The notes: a model not told the origin generated them from the letters alone. DNA of 64,000 nucleotides from Oerskovia enterophila (GCF_001692445.1 NZ_MAQA01000001.1:124001-188000); one strand, 5' to 3'. Counted from the first letter of the stretch, positions 15,472-24,920 are shown. Program-made: numbers and translations.

Positions 15472-16989
15472 TCACCACCAGGCTCGCTTGAACCCTGCGG
15501 CCTCGGCCTCCTTGCGGTTGTCGAAGCACACGTCGGCCGCGACCTCCTTGAAGTTCCACTCCTCGCCCCGCACGTAGTAGACGTTCGTGGCGCCGTCGGT
15601 CGGGCGGACGTACAGCCCCTTGACCTTGCAGTCCTCCGGGACGGGCTTCGGGGTCGGAGCCGGAGTCGGCGTCACGGGTGGCGCGGGCTCGGCCGCCACG
15701 GGCGGCGCCTCGGGCGTCGGCGTCGGCGTCGGGCTGGGCGTGGGCCTGGGCTTGACCGGTGCGGGGACGACGGGGTCGCGAGGCGGGGGGAGCGTCGACC
15801 CGGTGGGGAGCGGTTCGTCGGGGCACGTCGAGAGGACCGCGACCATGGCGGCCTGCTCGGCGGCCGAGACCCGCAGGCCGTACGTGTACTTGACCGCGAC
15901 CTGGCGGGCGACGTAGGCGCACCGGAAGGACTCGGCCGGCGGGAGCCAGGCCGATGCGCTCCCATCACCCTTCTGCTGGTTGAGCGTGCCGTCGACGACC
16001 AGGAGGTTGAGCGGGTCGTTGGCGAAAGCCTCGCGGCGCGGCACGTCCCACGACTGTGCGCCGTGGCGCCAGGCGTCGGTCAGGGGCACGACGTGGTCCA
16101 CCTGGACCGCGCCGGACGACAGGGGGCCGCGCTCGAACGCGACGTCCTTGCCGCTGTACGGGTCGCTCAGGAGCCCGGTCATGACCACGCAGTCTCGCGT
16201 CCCGGGCTTGAACGAGACCCCGGACAGGGACCGCGCGAGCGCGTCGTTGCGAGTGTCGCAGCCGTTGCCGTCGGTGTCCGCGAAGCGTGTGCCGAACGCG
16301 TCGGACGAGTACCCGGCGACGGGGTTCGGCTCGCCGACCTCGAGGAGCGCGACTGTCGCGAGAGCGCTCTGCGACGGTGCCGCCGCCGTCACGGTCGCGA
16401 TGTCGAGGGCCGCGAGCTCGAGGACGGCCGAGTTCGCGACCTCGATGTAGTCCGGGGTGCTGTCCTCGGGCGCCTCGTCGACGGGCGTCGGGGCGGTCGA
16501 CGGCTTGGCGACCACGGCCGGCGGTGCCGGGTCTTCACCCTGCCCGGCGAGGGCCGCGGCACTGCCGGTGACCGCGACGACCAGCACGGCAGCCCCGACC
16601 CAGAGCGCGGGCTTGGAGAGAAGACCCCGCTGCGGGGCGGGCCGACGCGCTCGGGTGCGCTGCGCCGTCGGGCCGGACGGGTGCGGGCCCGCGGGAGGTC
16701 CCGACCTCACGGTTCCCGCCGGCGGCGGCGGCACGGGGGGCAGCGCGCGCACCGAGGAGGCCGGCGCATACGTCGCGGGCTGCTCCTCGATCGATGGCCT
16801 GACCTCGGCGAACGGGGTCGCGGGCTGGTCCGCGCGGGGGAGCGCTGCGCCCACTCCGAGAGGCAGGCGCTGCGTGCTCGCGGGCAGGGCCGTGGGGCGC
16901 GTGTGCTGGGACCAGCGGTCGCCGTCGAACCACCGCTCGGTGCCGGCGGCCGAAGGATCCGGGTACCACCCGGGAGCGGTGCGACCCAT
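15472..16989 (-). CDS. DUF2510 / TM / HNH (DUF1524-like) nuclease with C-terminal Excalibur-like domain
   Basis: A 505-residue protein with an unusual layout. The N-terminal DUF2510 motif (APGWYPDPS...RWFDGDRWSQHTR, residues 5-35) precedes a Pro/Ala-rich linker and one transmembrane segment (about 125-145, ALWVGAAVLVVAVTGSAAALAG). An exported HNH-family nuclease domain (about 185-390) carries DTDGNGCDTRNDAL and the metal/His motif VQVDHVVPLTDAWRHGA, then DPLNLLVV and the LNQQKGD segment. A Pro/Thr repeat linker leads to a Cys-containing tail (EDCKVKGLYVRP...VCFDNRKEAEAAGF). ATG 16989 has AGGAGG four bases upstream. DUF1524/GmrSD-like extracellular nucleases in actinobacteria often have this core. 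A role in DNA scavenging or competition is speculation. Confidence 0.88.
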   Translation of the reverse strand: MGRTAPGWYPDPSAAGTERWFDGDRWSQHTRPTALPASTQRLPLGVGAALPRADQPATPFAEVRPSIEEQPATYAPASSVRALPPVPPPPAGTVRSGPPAGPHPSGPTAQRTRARRPAPQRGLLSKPALWVGAAVLVVAVTGSAAALAGQGEDPAPPAVVAKPSTAPTPVDEAPEDSTPDYIEVANSAVLELAALDIATVTAAAPSQSALATVALLEVGEPNPVAGYSSDAFGTRFADTDGNGCDTRNDALARSLSGVSFKPGTRDCVVMTGLLSDPYSGKDVAFERGPLSSGAVQVDHVVPLTDAWRHGAQSWDVPRREAFANDPLNLLVVDGTLNQQKGDGSASAWLPPAESFRCAYVARQVAVKYTYGLRVSAAEQAAMVAVLSTCPDEPLPTGSTLPPPRDPVVPAPVKPRPTPSPTPTPTPEAPPVAAEPAPPVTPTPAPTPKPVPEDCKVKGLYVRPTDGATNVYYVRGEEWNFKEVAADVCFDNRKEAEAAGFKRAWW

Positions 16990-17157
16990 CAGGCCTCCTG
17001 CTGCTCTGGCCGCCTGCGAGCAACCCTCCGGCGGCGTCCTGGACCGGCAGGGCGATCGAAGATTAGCCGAGGGTGGAGCACGGCGACGAATCCGTCCGGC
17101 CCGACGGCGGAGCGCGCCCCGGTGGTCGTCTCGCCCCGGTCGCACGGGCACCGGTGC

Positions 17158-17526
17158 TCAGGCCGTGGCCGACACCTGGACGGGGCCGCGCGGCGAGGCC
17201 ACCGGATCCGGTGCCAGCAGGTACCTGCGGAGCGTGGCGAGCATCCGGTCGACCTTCTCGACGTCGGCCGAGTACCGCACGCGCCGTCCCTGGCGAGCCT
17301 CGCGCGGTTGGTCGGCGCGGACCAGGCCGTGCCGTTCGAGCCGACCCAGGACGTGCAGGACGGACTGCTGGTGGGCCCCCGTCGCGAGGGCGAGCTGACC
17401 GCTCATGAGACCGCCGTGGGTCGTGAGCTGCCGCAGCACGGCGCGGGTCAACGGGCTTGTGAGCTCGTCGATGACGGACTGGACCGCGTCGTTCTCCGGG
17501 TCGGGGACGTAGGCGTAGCGCGACAT
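17158..17526 (-). CDS. Small winged-helix (ArsR/MarR-like) regulator
   Basis: A 122-residue probable DNA-binding protein. The core reads SPLTRAVLRQLTTHGGLMSGQLA, then ALATGAHQQSVLHVLGRLERHGLV and a basic wing REARQGRRVRYSAD, typical of ArsR/HTH_20 winged helices. No cysteine metal-binding motif is visible. ATG 17526 is preceded by GAGGAGA. It lies 67 bases downstream of the CBM32-protein stop on the same strand, so it may be the last gene of the GH92 unit or have its own promoter. Its target is unknown. Confidence 0.8.
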   Translation of the reverse strand: MSRYAYVPDPENDAVQSVIDELTSPLTRAVLRQLTTHGGLMSGQLALATGAHQQSVLHVLGRLERHGLVRADQPREARQGRRVRYSADVEKVDRMLATLRRYLLAPDPVASPRGPVQVSATA

Positions 17527-17593
17527 GGACTTCTCCTCGGGGTGGGGCCGCCGCGCCGCCCGGGGGGACGGGCGACGCGGCGGCGGCGATGGG

Positions 17594-20500
17594 CTACCCG
17601 CAGGCGGCCGGCTGGAAGGGGGACTCGACGACGGTGGTGCCGCCGCCTGACCCCGTGGCGGTGGTCTCGACGATCCCGGTGGCGTCACCGGCCTCGCGGA
17701 CCCGGAAGGTCTGCGACGCGGACCGTCCCGGTGCGACCCCGACGAACGTCTTGGTGCCCACGGGCGTCCGGACGACCACGTCGAGCGGGACCTGCTCGCC
17801 GTTCACGACGCGGACGGACAGGTACTGGACCCCGGCCGTGCACTTCGTGGTGACCGTCGTGCCGATCGACAGGTCGGTCGCGAGCCCGGGGTCCGCGGCG
17901 CCCGGCGCGAGGGCCTGGAGGCTCGAGAGCCCCGGCCCGCCGGCAGCCCACCCGTCGACGGTCAGGGCGACGTAGCGCGTGGTGGCTCCGACGTCGAGCG
18001 AGCCGCGGCCGGAACCACCCTCGATCCGGCCGACGTCCGTGAACGTCAGACCGTCGTCGCTGACCGAGACCGTGGCCGCCGGGGCGTCCCCGTCCCAGCG
18101 CGTGACGACCCGGCCGACCTCCTGCGCGGCGCCGAGGTCGGTGACCATGCGTCCCGTGGCAGAACCCGGCGACCAGGCGGTCGACGGGTCGCCGTCGACC
18201 GCGAGCGACGGCGACGTCATGCCCGAGGGGAGCACCGAGGCCGGGAACGTGAGGGTGCTCAGGGCGTGGTCCGCCACGGGGAACGGGGTCGCTCCCCGGA
18301 AGCGGAGCGTGGCGGGCGTCGCCGTGCCCGGGACCGCGACCTCGCGGGCGTCGCCCGTCTCGGCGTTGCGGACGACGAGCGAGACGGGGGCCGCCGAGGT
18401 GAGGACCACGGTGCGTGCGTCGGTGACGTCGGCGTCGAACGACCCGGTGACCTGCGAGACGTCGAGCGTCGCACGGGGTGCCAGGACGACCGCGCTGCCG
18501 GCCGGGACGCTCACCTCGACCTGGGACCCGGCAGCCGTCACACGCTGCCTGCCCGGGTACAGGGCCGCCGTCGAGCCGTCGTGGGCCACGGTGACCGTCG
18601 TGGTGACCGGCGCACCGGTGAGGTTGAAGACCGACAGGTAGCCGTCCAGACCGCTCACGAGCGTCCCGGGCGAGCTGCTCGTCGGGACGGCGCGCGCGGC
18701 CTGCTGCGCGGTCGTCGCCGCGTCGCCGACCACGGCCTCGACGAGCCGGGGGCCCGTCGCACCGTCGGCCAGGCGCACGACGTGCTTGGCGTCGCCCGAG
18801 CGCGAGACGGTGACCGGGGCGTCCGTGCCGCGGACCACGAACCCGCCCTTGCCCTCGATGTTGATCCAGCCGCCCTGCGAGCGCAGGACCTCGTTGCCCT
18901 TCTCCTCGTGCCGCCCGGCGTCGTGCCAGGTCGTGCCGTCGGTCGAGGTCTGGATCACGTACACGTCTCCGGCCGACGCCTCCCAGCCCAGCTCGACCCG
19001 GGACACGTCCTGGACGGTGCCGAGGTCGATCTGCACCCAGGAGTCGGGCCGGGTGCGGTCCGTGCGCGAGACGGCCCAGCGGGTGTCGGCCTTGCCGTCG
19101 GTGACCGCGGTCGCGGGCTTGCCGTCGTCGGCGCTCGACGCGGTGGCGGGCCTGCCCGCCGCGAGGTTCGTCGACCCCTGCGGGCCGAACGCGCGCAGGT
19201 GGTAGAGCGAGTACCCGTAGTCGGCGTTGCCGCGGACGCCCTGCATCCGGACGAAGCGCGCGGGGGCGGGGGAGGACCCGTCCGCCGCCGTGAGGTCCAC
19301 GGTGTCGAGGCGCGCGACGTTGGCGTCCTGGGCCGACTTCCCGTACCGGGTCGCGACGGTCCAGGTCGTGCCGTCGAGCGAGGTCTCCACGGTGTACTCG
19401 GCGCCGGCCGAGGCCTCCCACGCCAGGCGCACAGAGGCCAGGGTCCGCACCTCGCCCAGGTCCACCTGGACCCACGAGTCGGGGCGGGTGCGGTCGGTCT
19501 TGGAGACCGCCCACCGCGTCGTGGGGCTGCCGTCCGTGACGCGTGCGGCCGTGCGGCCGCCCTCGGCGTCCTGGCTCGACGCGGTCGCGGGCTTCTTCGC
19601 GGCCAGGTCGGCCGCCCCGTCCGGGCCGTAGGCGTGGAACGCGTACATCGAGTACCCGTAGGTCGCGTTGCCGCGGATGCCCTTCATCCGGACGTAGCGG
19701 GCCTGGACCTGGTCGAACGGCAGGTCGTCGACGCGCGCCGCGTTGGCGTCGGCCGGGTCCGGGGCCGGGACGACGGGGTTGGCCGCGGTGACCTCTCCGT
19801 CGGACGTCGTGTAGGTGCGCGACCCGTCGAGCCCGTTGTACCCGCCCATGTCGAGGTTGCGGACCGTCACGGTCCCGTCGGTGGGACCCGCGCCCGTCGA
19901 GGCGTAGATCGCAGACCCCGTCGGGAGCGTCACCTGGCCCGCGTACCCGTCCCCGATCCGGAAGACCGAGGCGGTCCCGTCGAACCCGTCCCTGGCAGCG
20001 GTCGAGACGTCGACCGACCGGGCGCTCACCTGGGCCGATGCGTTCGGGTAGAGGAAGGGCGAGCTGCCCGAGAGGTGGAAGAGCCACGAGTCCTGCTCGG
20101 GGACCCAGGGGAACTTGACGAAGCCCTGGCGGCTGACCGCGCCGGCCCAGGCGTTCGCGGACTGCTGGACGACCAGGCCCGGGCCCGCGCCGAAGTCACG
20201 GACTCCCGCGAGGCGCTCGAAGAGCTCGTCGGAAGGGGTCGGGACGACCGGACCCTCGGGGGACTCGGCGCTCGCGACGTGCAGGAGGTAGGAGATCGCG
20301 ATCTCGGCGCGCGCCTCGGGCTCGTACTTGGCCTCGCCCGAGAACTTCGTCAGGCGGTAGACCGGCGCGTACATCTGGTAGTCCGCGAGAGCGTCCGCGA
20401 GGCTCGCCTCGGCGCGCGCCGCGTCAGGGTCACGCAGAACCTGACCGAGGAACGCCACGGGCAGCACGTCGCGGCCGTAGAGGAACTCGCGGTCGTTGAC

Positions 20501-21592
20501 CATGGGCATGAACGGCTCGCCCTGCTCCGACATGACGAGCTGGATGGACCGCCACAGCTCCGCGGAGTTGGGCTGCTCGAGCAGGATCTCCGGGATCGGC
20601 TCGCCGGCCAGGAGGAAGTGGATCGCGTTGCGCGCCCCCGAGCGCCACACGTCCGACTGGTAGTGCGGCCCGAACGACCCGTGGTTCTCCACGATGTAGG
20701 TGTCGTAGATGTTCTGCATCGTGTTGTCCGAGACAGGAGCACCCGCCACGACCGCGGGGTTGTTCTTGTCGGCCGTCGGCTGGCCCGCGGCGTTGCGCCC
20801 CCAGGTCGCGAGCTGGTCGGCCCAGCGGCCGGCGTCGGGGTCGTCGGGCGCCCAGGCGAGGCCCGGTGCGAGGGCCTGCGTGTAGACGCCGACCTCCTCC
20901 TGCGCGGTGTCGCCCTTGTACCCGCCCGTGGGCCAGTGGGCGTTCCAGCCACCCGACAGCGGGTCCTGGGCGAAGTTCAGGTCGGCCGCGTAGCGCGACT
21001 GCTCGGTCGCGATCGTCGTGAGGTTCGCACGCGTCGTCGCGTCGAGGTCGTCCCACAGGAGGCGGCCCGCGGCGAGGAAGTACGACTGGAAGGTCGACTC
21101 CCAGAACAGCTTGCGCCCCCAGGTGCCCTGGGGGTTCACGAGGCGGTTCGACGCCGCGTAGTGCGTGATCGTCGAGAGCGTGTGCGCCTTGAGGTCCTCG
21201 CGCGAGATGCCGGCGAGCTCGGCGTCGTACTCGCCCTGGGTCACGAGCACGGCGTTGCCGAGCACGACGGCGAAGTTCATGTCCTTGAGCTGGTAGACGC
21301 CTGCGGCAGGGTCGTAGACCGACTCGACCCAGCGGGTGTGGCGCAGCAGCGCCTCGTAGTACTTGGCGGCCGTCTCGTCGGGGGCGCCGTAGGCCGGGGC
21401 CGTGGTCGCGGTGCTCGCGCCGGCGGTCGCGGGCACCCCGGTCGCGGATGCCGTGGTCGAGAGGCCCGCGAGGAGGAGCGAGCCCGAGGTCAGGGCGACG
21501 ACGGCGGTCCGGAGCGCGCGTCGACCGGGTCGGCGCGAGGGCCGTGGCTCGGGAGCGCGGTCCGCCCGGGGACGGAGGGGCGTGCGGTGCAT
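17594..21592 (-). CDS. Secreted helical-domain / triple CBM32 protein with CG module, putative glycan-active enzyme
   Basis: A 1332-residue secreted protein (Arg-rich signal peptide ending near STTASATG). The first roughly 600 residues are helical and Trp/Tyr-rich (RKLFWESTFQSYFLAAGRL, GSFGPHYQSDVWRSGARNAIHFL), suggesting an (alpha/alpha) barrel such as polysaccharide lyases and some GH families use. I cannot name a family. F5/8-type C (CBM32-like) repeats follow at about 662-793 and 795-920, sharing RTRPDSWVQ and DLG, plus a third discoidin-like block near 1120-1225 (LAVDGDPSTAWSPG). The terminal module has Cys in TTKCTAG and ends AACG. ATG 21592 has AGGAAG upstream; ATG 21625 in the same frame lacks one. 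It lies 85 bases downstream of GH92 and is probably co-transcribed with it. Confidence 0.85.
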   Translation of the reverse strand: MHRTPLRPRADRAPEPRPSRRPGRRALRTAVVALTSGSLLLAGLSTTASATGVPATAGASTATTAPAYGAPDETAAKYYEALLRHTRWVESVYDPAAGVYQLKDMNFAVVLGNAVLVTQGEYDAELAGISREDLKAHTLSTITHYAASNRLVNPQGTWGRKLFWESTFQSYFLAAGRLLWDDLDATTRANLTTIATEQSRYAADLNFAQDPLSGGWNAHWPTGGYKGDTAQEEVGVYTQALAPGLAWAPDDPDAGRWADQLATWGRNAAGQPTADKNNPAVVAGAPVSDNTMQNIYDTYIVENHGSFGPHYQSDVWRSGARNAIHFLLAGEPIPEILLEQPNSAELWRSIQLVMSEQGEPFMPMVNDREFLYGRDVLPVAFLGQVLRDPDAARAEASLADALADYQMYAPVYRLTKFSGEAKYEPEARAEIAISYLLHVASAESPEGPVVPTPSDELFERLAGVRDFGAGPGLVVQQSANAWAGAVSRQGFVKFPWVPEQDSWLFHLSGSSPFLYPNASAQVSARSVDVSTAARDGFDGTASVFRIGDGYAGQVTLPTGSAIYASTGAGPTDGTVTVRNLDMGGYNGLDGSRTYTTSDGEVTAANPVVPAPDPADANAARVDDLPFDQVQARYVRMKGIRGNATYGYSMYAFHAYGPDGAADLAAKKPATASSQDAEGGRTAARVTDGSPTTRWAVSKTDRTRPDSWVQVDLGEVRTLASVRLAWEASAGAEYTVETSLDGTTWTVATRYGKSAQDANVARLDTVDLTAADGSSPAPARFVRMQGVRGNADYGYSLYHLRAFGPQGSTNLAAGRPATASSADDGKPATAVTDGKADTRWAVSRTDRTRPDSWVQIDLGTVQDVSRVELGWEASAGDVYVIQTSTDGTTWHDAGRHEEKGNEVLRSQGGWINIEGKGGFVVRGTDAPVTVSRSGDAKHVVRLADGATGPRLVEAVVGDAATTAQQAARAVPTSSSPGTLVSGLDGYLSVFNLTGAPVTTTVTVAHDGSTAALYPGRQRVTAAGSQVEVSVPAGSAVVLAPRATLDVSQVTGSFDADVTDARTVVLTSAAPVSLVVRNAETGDAREVAVPGTATPATLRFRGATPFPVADHALSTLTFPASVLPSGMTSPSLAVDGDPSTAWSPGSATGRMVTDLGAAQEVGRVVTRWDGDAPAATVSVSDDGLTFTDVGRIEGGSGRGSLDVGATTRYVALTVDGWAAGGPGLSSLQALAPGAADPGLATDLSIGTTVTTKCTAGVQYLSVRVVNGEQVPLDVVVRTPVGTKTFVGVAPGRSASQTFRVREAGDATGIVETTATGSGGGTTVVESPFQPAACG

Positions 21593-21677
21593 GGTCGGCT
21601 GCTTCCTGCGTCGTCGTCGACGCATCGGAGGGGTGGAGCCCGGGGGCGGGAGGGCGGTCCCGCCCCGAGGGTCGTGC

Positions 21678-24600
21678 TCACTGTCCGCAGGTCACCGCCG
21701 CGTGCTCGACGTCGGTGACGGTCTCGCGCACGTCCTGCGCGTCGCTCGGCCGCGCGGTCACGGTGACGCTCCCGGCCTCGACGTCGGCGGACCGGGTCGA
21801 GAAGGTCTGCGCGGCGGACCTGCCGGGGGCGACCTGCGAGAAGGTCTTGGTGCCCCACGCCGTCGCCACGACGACGTCGAGGGGGACCGAGTCGTCGTTG
21901 ACCACGCGGACCACGACGGCCCCGGTCCGGCCCGTGCACTGCGCCCTGGCGCTCGCGACGACCTCGACCCCCCGGTCGACGATCGGCTCGGAGGTGCCGA
22001 CCGCGAACAGGTGCATCACGCCCTTGTCGGTCCCCTGCGGCAGGATCACCGACTCGATGGTGCGGGCCGGGTCGACCGACACCGGCACCGTCCCGAAGAC
22101 CTTGGCCTGGGTCGTGTCCTTGGTGCCGTTGGCCTTGTTGCGACCCGTCGTGGTCACGACCGAGACGTTGCCGAACTGGTAGGTGGTCCCCGGGGTCCAG
22201 TCCGTCAGCTCGACCTGGACGTCCTGCCGGGTGCCGTCGGTGTAGACGACCGTCGCCGTGCCCTTGGCCGGCCCGTTGGTGGCCAGGCCGAGGAACGAGA
22301 TCTTCTCGACCCGGACGCCCATCGGGACGCTCTGGCCGTGGGGGATCCAGTTGTCGGGCGCACCCGGCGCGGCATCCGGCCAGGTGTAGGTGACTCCCGT
22401 CGTGCCCAGGGGGAGGCGAGCGCCGGGAGTCGCGCCGGCCGCGGCGAGGTCAGCGCGGGACAGGGTGTTGTCGGACGCGTCGATCGAACCCGTCGCGCCC
22501 TTGCCGTCCGTCGTCGTGCCGATGTTGTTGAAGACGTCGCTCCCGTCGGTGAACGACGGCGGGACGTCGGCCTTCCCGGTGCCCCAGGTGCCCGGGGTCG
22601 AGCGCATGGTGAGGTCGAGCGTGCCGCCCTGCTGGGTGAAGGACTCCGGGAGCCACGAGGCCGAGGACGTGACGCCGTCGACCCGGAGCGAGTCCACGTA
22701 GCGTGACCCGCTCGACGCTCCGGGCGCCGTGAGCGAGATGACCCGGGGCGCACCGTCGGCGACCCGGCTCGTGATGGTGACCTGGTCGAACGCGGGCGAG
22801 GACACGAGCAGCTCGGCGCGGCCGAAGATCGCCGGGTAGAGGCCGAGGTTGGACCAGACGAACCACGACGAGAGCGAGCCCAGGTCGTCGTTGCCGGGAA
22901 CGCCCGTGGGAGCGGTCGTGAAGAGCTCGGCCCGCGCCCGGTCCAGCGCGTCCGTCGTCTTCGCGGGCTGCTGGAGCCAGTGGTAGACCCAGGGCGTCGA
23001 GGTGCTGGGCTGGTTGCTCATGTAGGCGTACGGAGTGTTGTAGACGCCTGCGTCGAGCCGCGTGAGGTGCTTGTCGAGATCGGCCGTGACCTTCTCCACC
23101 CCGCCACGCTTGGCGATGAGGGTGCTCATGTTCTGCGGGACGGCCCAGCCGTACTGGTAGCCGGTCGCCTGGTCGAACTGGTTGCCCCGCTCACCGAGGT
23201 TGAACCCGCGGTCGAAGCCGTTGCGACCGCGGGGACGGATCTCGCGGGTGACCGGGTCGAAGACGTTCTGCCAGTTCTGTGCGCGCTGCATGAACCGGTC
23301 GTACGCTGCGTCGTCACCCAGACGCTGGGCGAGCTGGGCGATCGAGAAGTCGTTGGTCGCGTACTCGAGCGTCGTCGAGGTCGAGACGGCGTTCTTCGCG
23401 TTCTCGACGAACCCGAGGCCCGCGAACTGGTACCCGTTGTCGCGCTTGTTCCGCGCGGGGTCGAGAGGCAGGGCCTGCGAGGAGACGAGGTGCGCGAGCG
23501 CCGCCTCGCGGTCGTAGTCGGTGCTGCCGAACGCGTCGATGACCGAGAGGACGGTCGGCAGGGAGTCTCCGCTCATCTTCTGCTGCGCCACGCCGAGGTG
23601 CGGCCAGTTGGGCCAGTAGCCCGACTGGCCCACCAGGTCGACGATCGACTGGTTGATGTCGGACGCGACGTCGGGGAAGAGCATCGCGACGAGCTGTGCC
23701 TGGCCGCGGTACATGTCCCAGCCGGAGTACGTCGCGTAGTGGTGACGCCCGGGTTCCACCTGGCGGACCGTGCCGTCGTAGCCGAAGTACTCGCCGTTGA
23801 CGTCGTCGTAGGTGTTCGGGTGCAGCAGCGAGTGGTAGAGCGCCGTGTAGAGGGTCACCTGCTCGGCCTCGGTGCCCCCCGCGACGTCGATCGTGCTCAG
23901 GGCGTCGCGCCAGGTGGTCTCCGCCGAGGTGCGCGCCTCGTCGAACGTCACGTGGCCCGCCTCCGTGGCGGCGTTCTCCGCGGCGTTCTCGATGCTCACG
24001 TAGGACAGGCCTGCCTTGACCGTGACCTCGGCCCCGTCGGGGAAGGTCACGAAGACGCCCGCACCGTGCCGCTTCTGTGCGGACGCGCTGGTCGAGCCGA
24101 CCGTGACGTCCCCGCCGGTCCAGGTGCCGGACGAGACGATCGGCTGGTCGAACGTCGCCGAGTAGTACGCCTTGTAGCGCCCGCCGCCCTCGCAGACCGG
24201 TGCGGTCTCGACCCAGCCGGAGATCGTGCTGCCCTCGATGGTCACCCCGCTGCCGAAGACGCTGTTGTTCGAACCCGTGGTGTTGAAGATCAGGGTCGAC
24301 GAGTCGGCGTCCGCGGGGAAGTCGAAGCGGCTGATCGCGGTGCGGGTCGTCGCGGTGAGCTCGGTGGACACGCCGTTCGCGAGGTCGACCGAGTAGTACC
24401 CGGGTTCGCCGACCTCGTCCGCGTGGTCGAACGCGAGGTAGTACGGCTTGATGTCGGCGCCGGGGGAGGACGGGAGAGCGCCCTGGGCGGTGAGGGGGCC
24501 CGCGTAGGGCAGGACGGGAAAGTCGAACGCGCCGTTGCGGTTGACGCATCCCGTCCCGGACAGGCGGTTCATGCCGAACCCGCGGATCTTGTCGGCGCTG

Positions 24601-24920
24601 TACTCGTAGCCGCCACGCATGTCGCCGTCGCGGCTGCGGAAGGTCGTGGGGCTCGACTGCACCATGCCGAAGGGCACCGTCGCGCCGGGCCAGGTGTTGC
24701 CGTACGCCGCGTTCCCCTTGTTCTGGGAGAAGTCCTCGGCGGTACCGATCCAGGGATCGACGGCAGCGAAGGGGTCCAGGTTCACGAGGTCGGCGCCGGC
24801 GACGGGCTGGGCCGTGGCGGTGCTCGGGGTCGTGAGGCCGAGGCCTGTGACGAGGGCCGCCGCCGCGACCAGCGCGGGCAGACGGCCGCGGGTGCGGGAG
24901 GGGGAGGCTGGGACGGGCAA
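21678..24920 (-). CDS. Secreted GH92 alpha-mannosidase-family enzyme with Gln at the acid position (putative phosphomannose-uncapping type)
   Basis: An exported GH92 enzyme of 1080 residues; the family is Ca2+-dependent and inverting. After the signal peptide come the N-domain (VDPWIGT, NTWPGATVPFGMVQ), barrel motifs YSGWDMYRGQ and TLEYATNDFSIAQLAQ, and the base region GNDDLGSLSSWFVW (Asp 679). Where classical GH92s have Glu (in E-G-N-x-x-Q-Y, BT3990 Glu533) this protein has Gln 584 (DQATGYQYGW). The characterised Cellulosimicrobium mannose-1-phospho-6-mannose hydrolase is reported to have the same change. A beta-sandwich accessory domain follows (about 790-985), then the shared C-terminal module (ARAQCTG...VTCGQ). 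I use TTG 24920, because GAGAGGA (24935-24929) is 8 bases upstream; GTG 24950 has no ribosome site. It is divergent from lacI. Confidence 0.93.
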   Translation of the reverse strand: MPVPASPSRTRGRLPALVAAAALVTGLGLTTPSTATAQPVAGADLVNLDPFAAVDPWIGTAEDFSQNKGNAAYGNTWPGATVPFGMVQSSPTTFRSRDGDMRGGYEYSADKIRGFGMNRLSGTGCVNRNGAFDFPVLPYAGPLTAQGALPSSPGADIKPYYLAFDHADEVGEPGYYSVDLANGVSTELTATTRTAISRFDFPADADSSTLIFNTTGSNNSVFGSGVTIEGSTISGWVETAPVCEGGGRYKAYYSATFDQPIVSSGTWTGGDVTVGSTSASAQKRHGAGVFVTFPDGAEVTVKAGLSYVSIENAAENAATEAGHVTFDEARTSAETTWRDALSTIDVAGGTEAEQVTLYTALYHSLLHPNTYDDVNGEYFGYDGTVRQVEPGRHHYATYSGWDMYRGQAQLVAMLFPDVASDINQSIVDLVGQSGYWPNWPHLGVAQQKMSGDSLPTVLSVIDAFGSTDYDREAALAHLVSSQALPLDPARNKRDNGYQFAGLGFVENAKNAVSTSTTLEYATNDFSIAQLAQRLGDDAAYDRFMQRAQNWQNVFDPVTREIRPRGRNGFDRGFNLGERGNQFDQATGYQYGWAVPQNMSTLIAKRGGVEKVTADLDKHLTRLDAGVYNTPYAYMSNQPSTSTPWVYHWLQQPAKTTDALDRARAELFTTAPTGVPGNDDLGSLSSWFVWSNLGLYPAIFGRAELLVSSPAFDQVTITSRVADGAPRVISLTAPGASSGSRYVDSLRVDGVTSSASWLPESFTQQGGTLDLTMRSTPGTWGTGKADVPPSFTDGSDVFNNIGTTTDGKGATGSIDASDNTLSRADLAAAGATPGARLPLGTTGVTYTWPDAAPGAPDNWIPHGQSVPMGVRVEKISFLGLATNGPAKGTATVVYTDGTRQDVQVELTDWTPGTTYQFGNVSVVTTTGRNKANGTKDTTQAKVFGTVPVSVDPARTIESVILPQGTDKGVMHLFAVGTSEPIVDRGVEVVASARAQCTGRTGAVVVRVVNDDSVPLDVVVATAWGTKTFSQVAPGRSAAQTFSTRSADVEAGSVTVTARPSDAQDVRETVTDVEHAAVTCGQ

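Noticed and set aside
18266-21718. An 1150-codon plus-strand frame opposite the CBM32 protein
   Set aside because: Low-complexity Arg/Gly/Val composition, no recognisable motif, and fully antisense to a gene with a signal peptide and domains.
21678-24920. The Glu of TLEYATND in the first GH92 as the catalytic acid
   Set aside because: Its spacing to the GNDD base region is about 160 residues, whereas characterised enzymes have about 111 between acid and base. The E-G-N-x-x-Q-Y position fits better and is Gln here.
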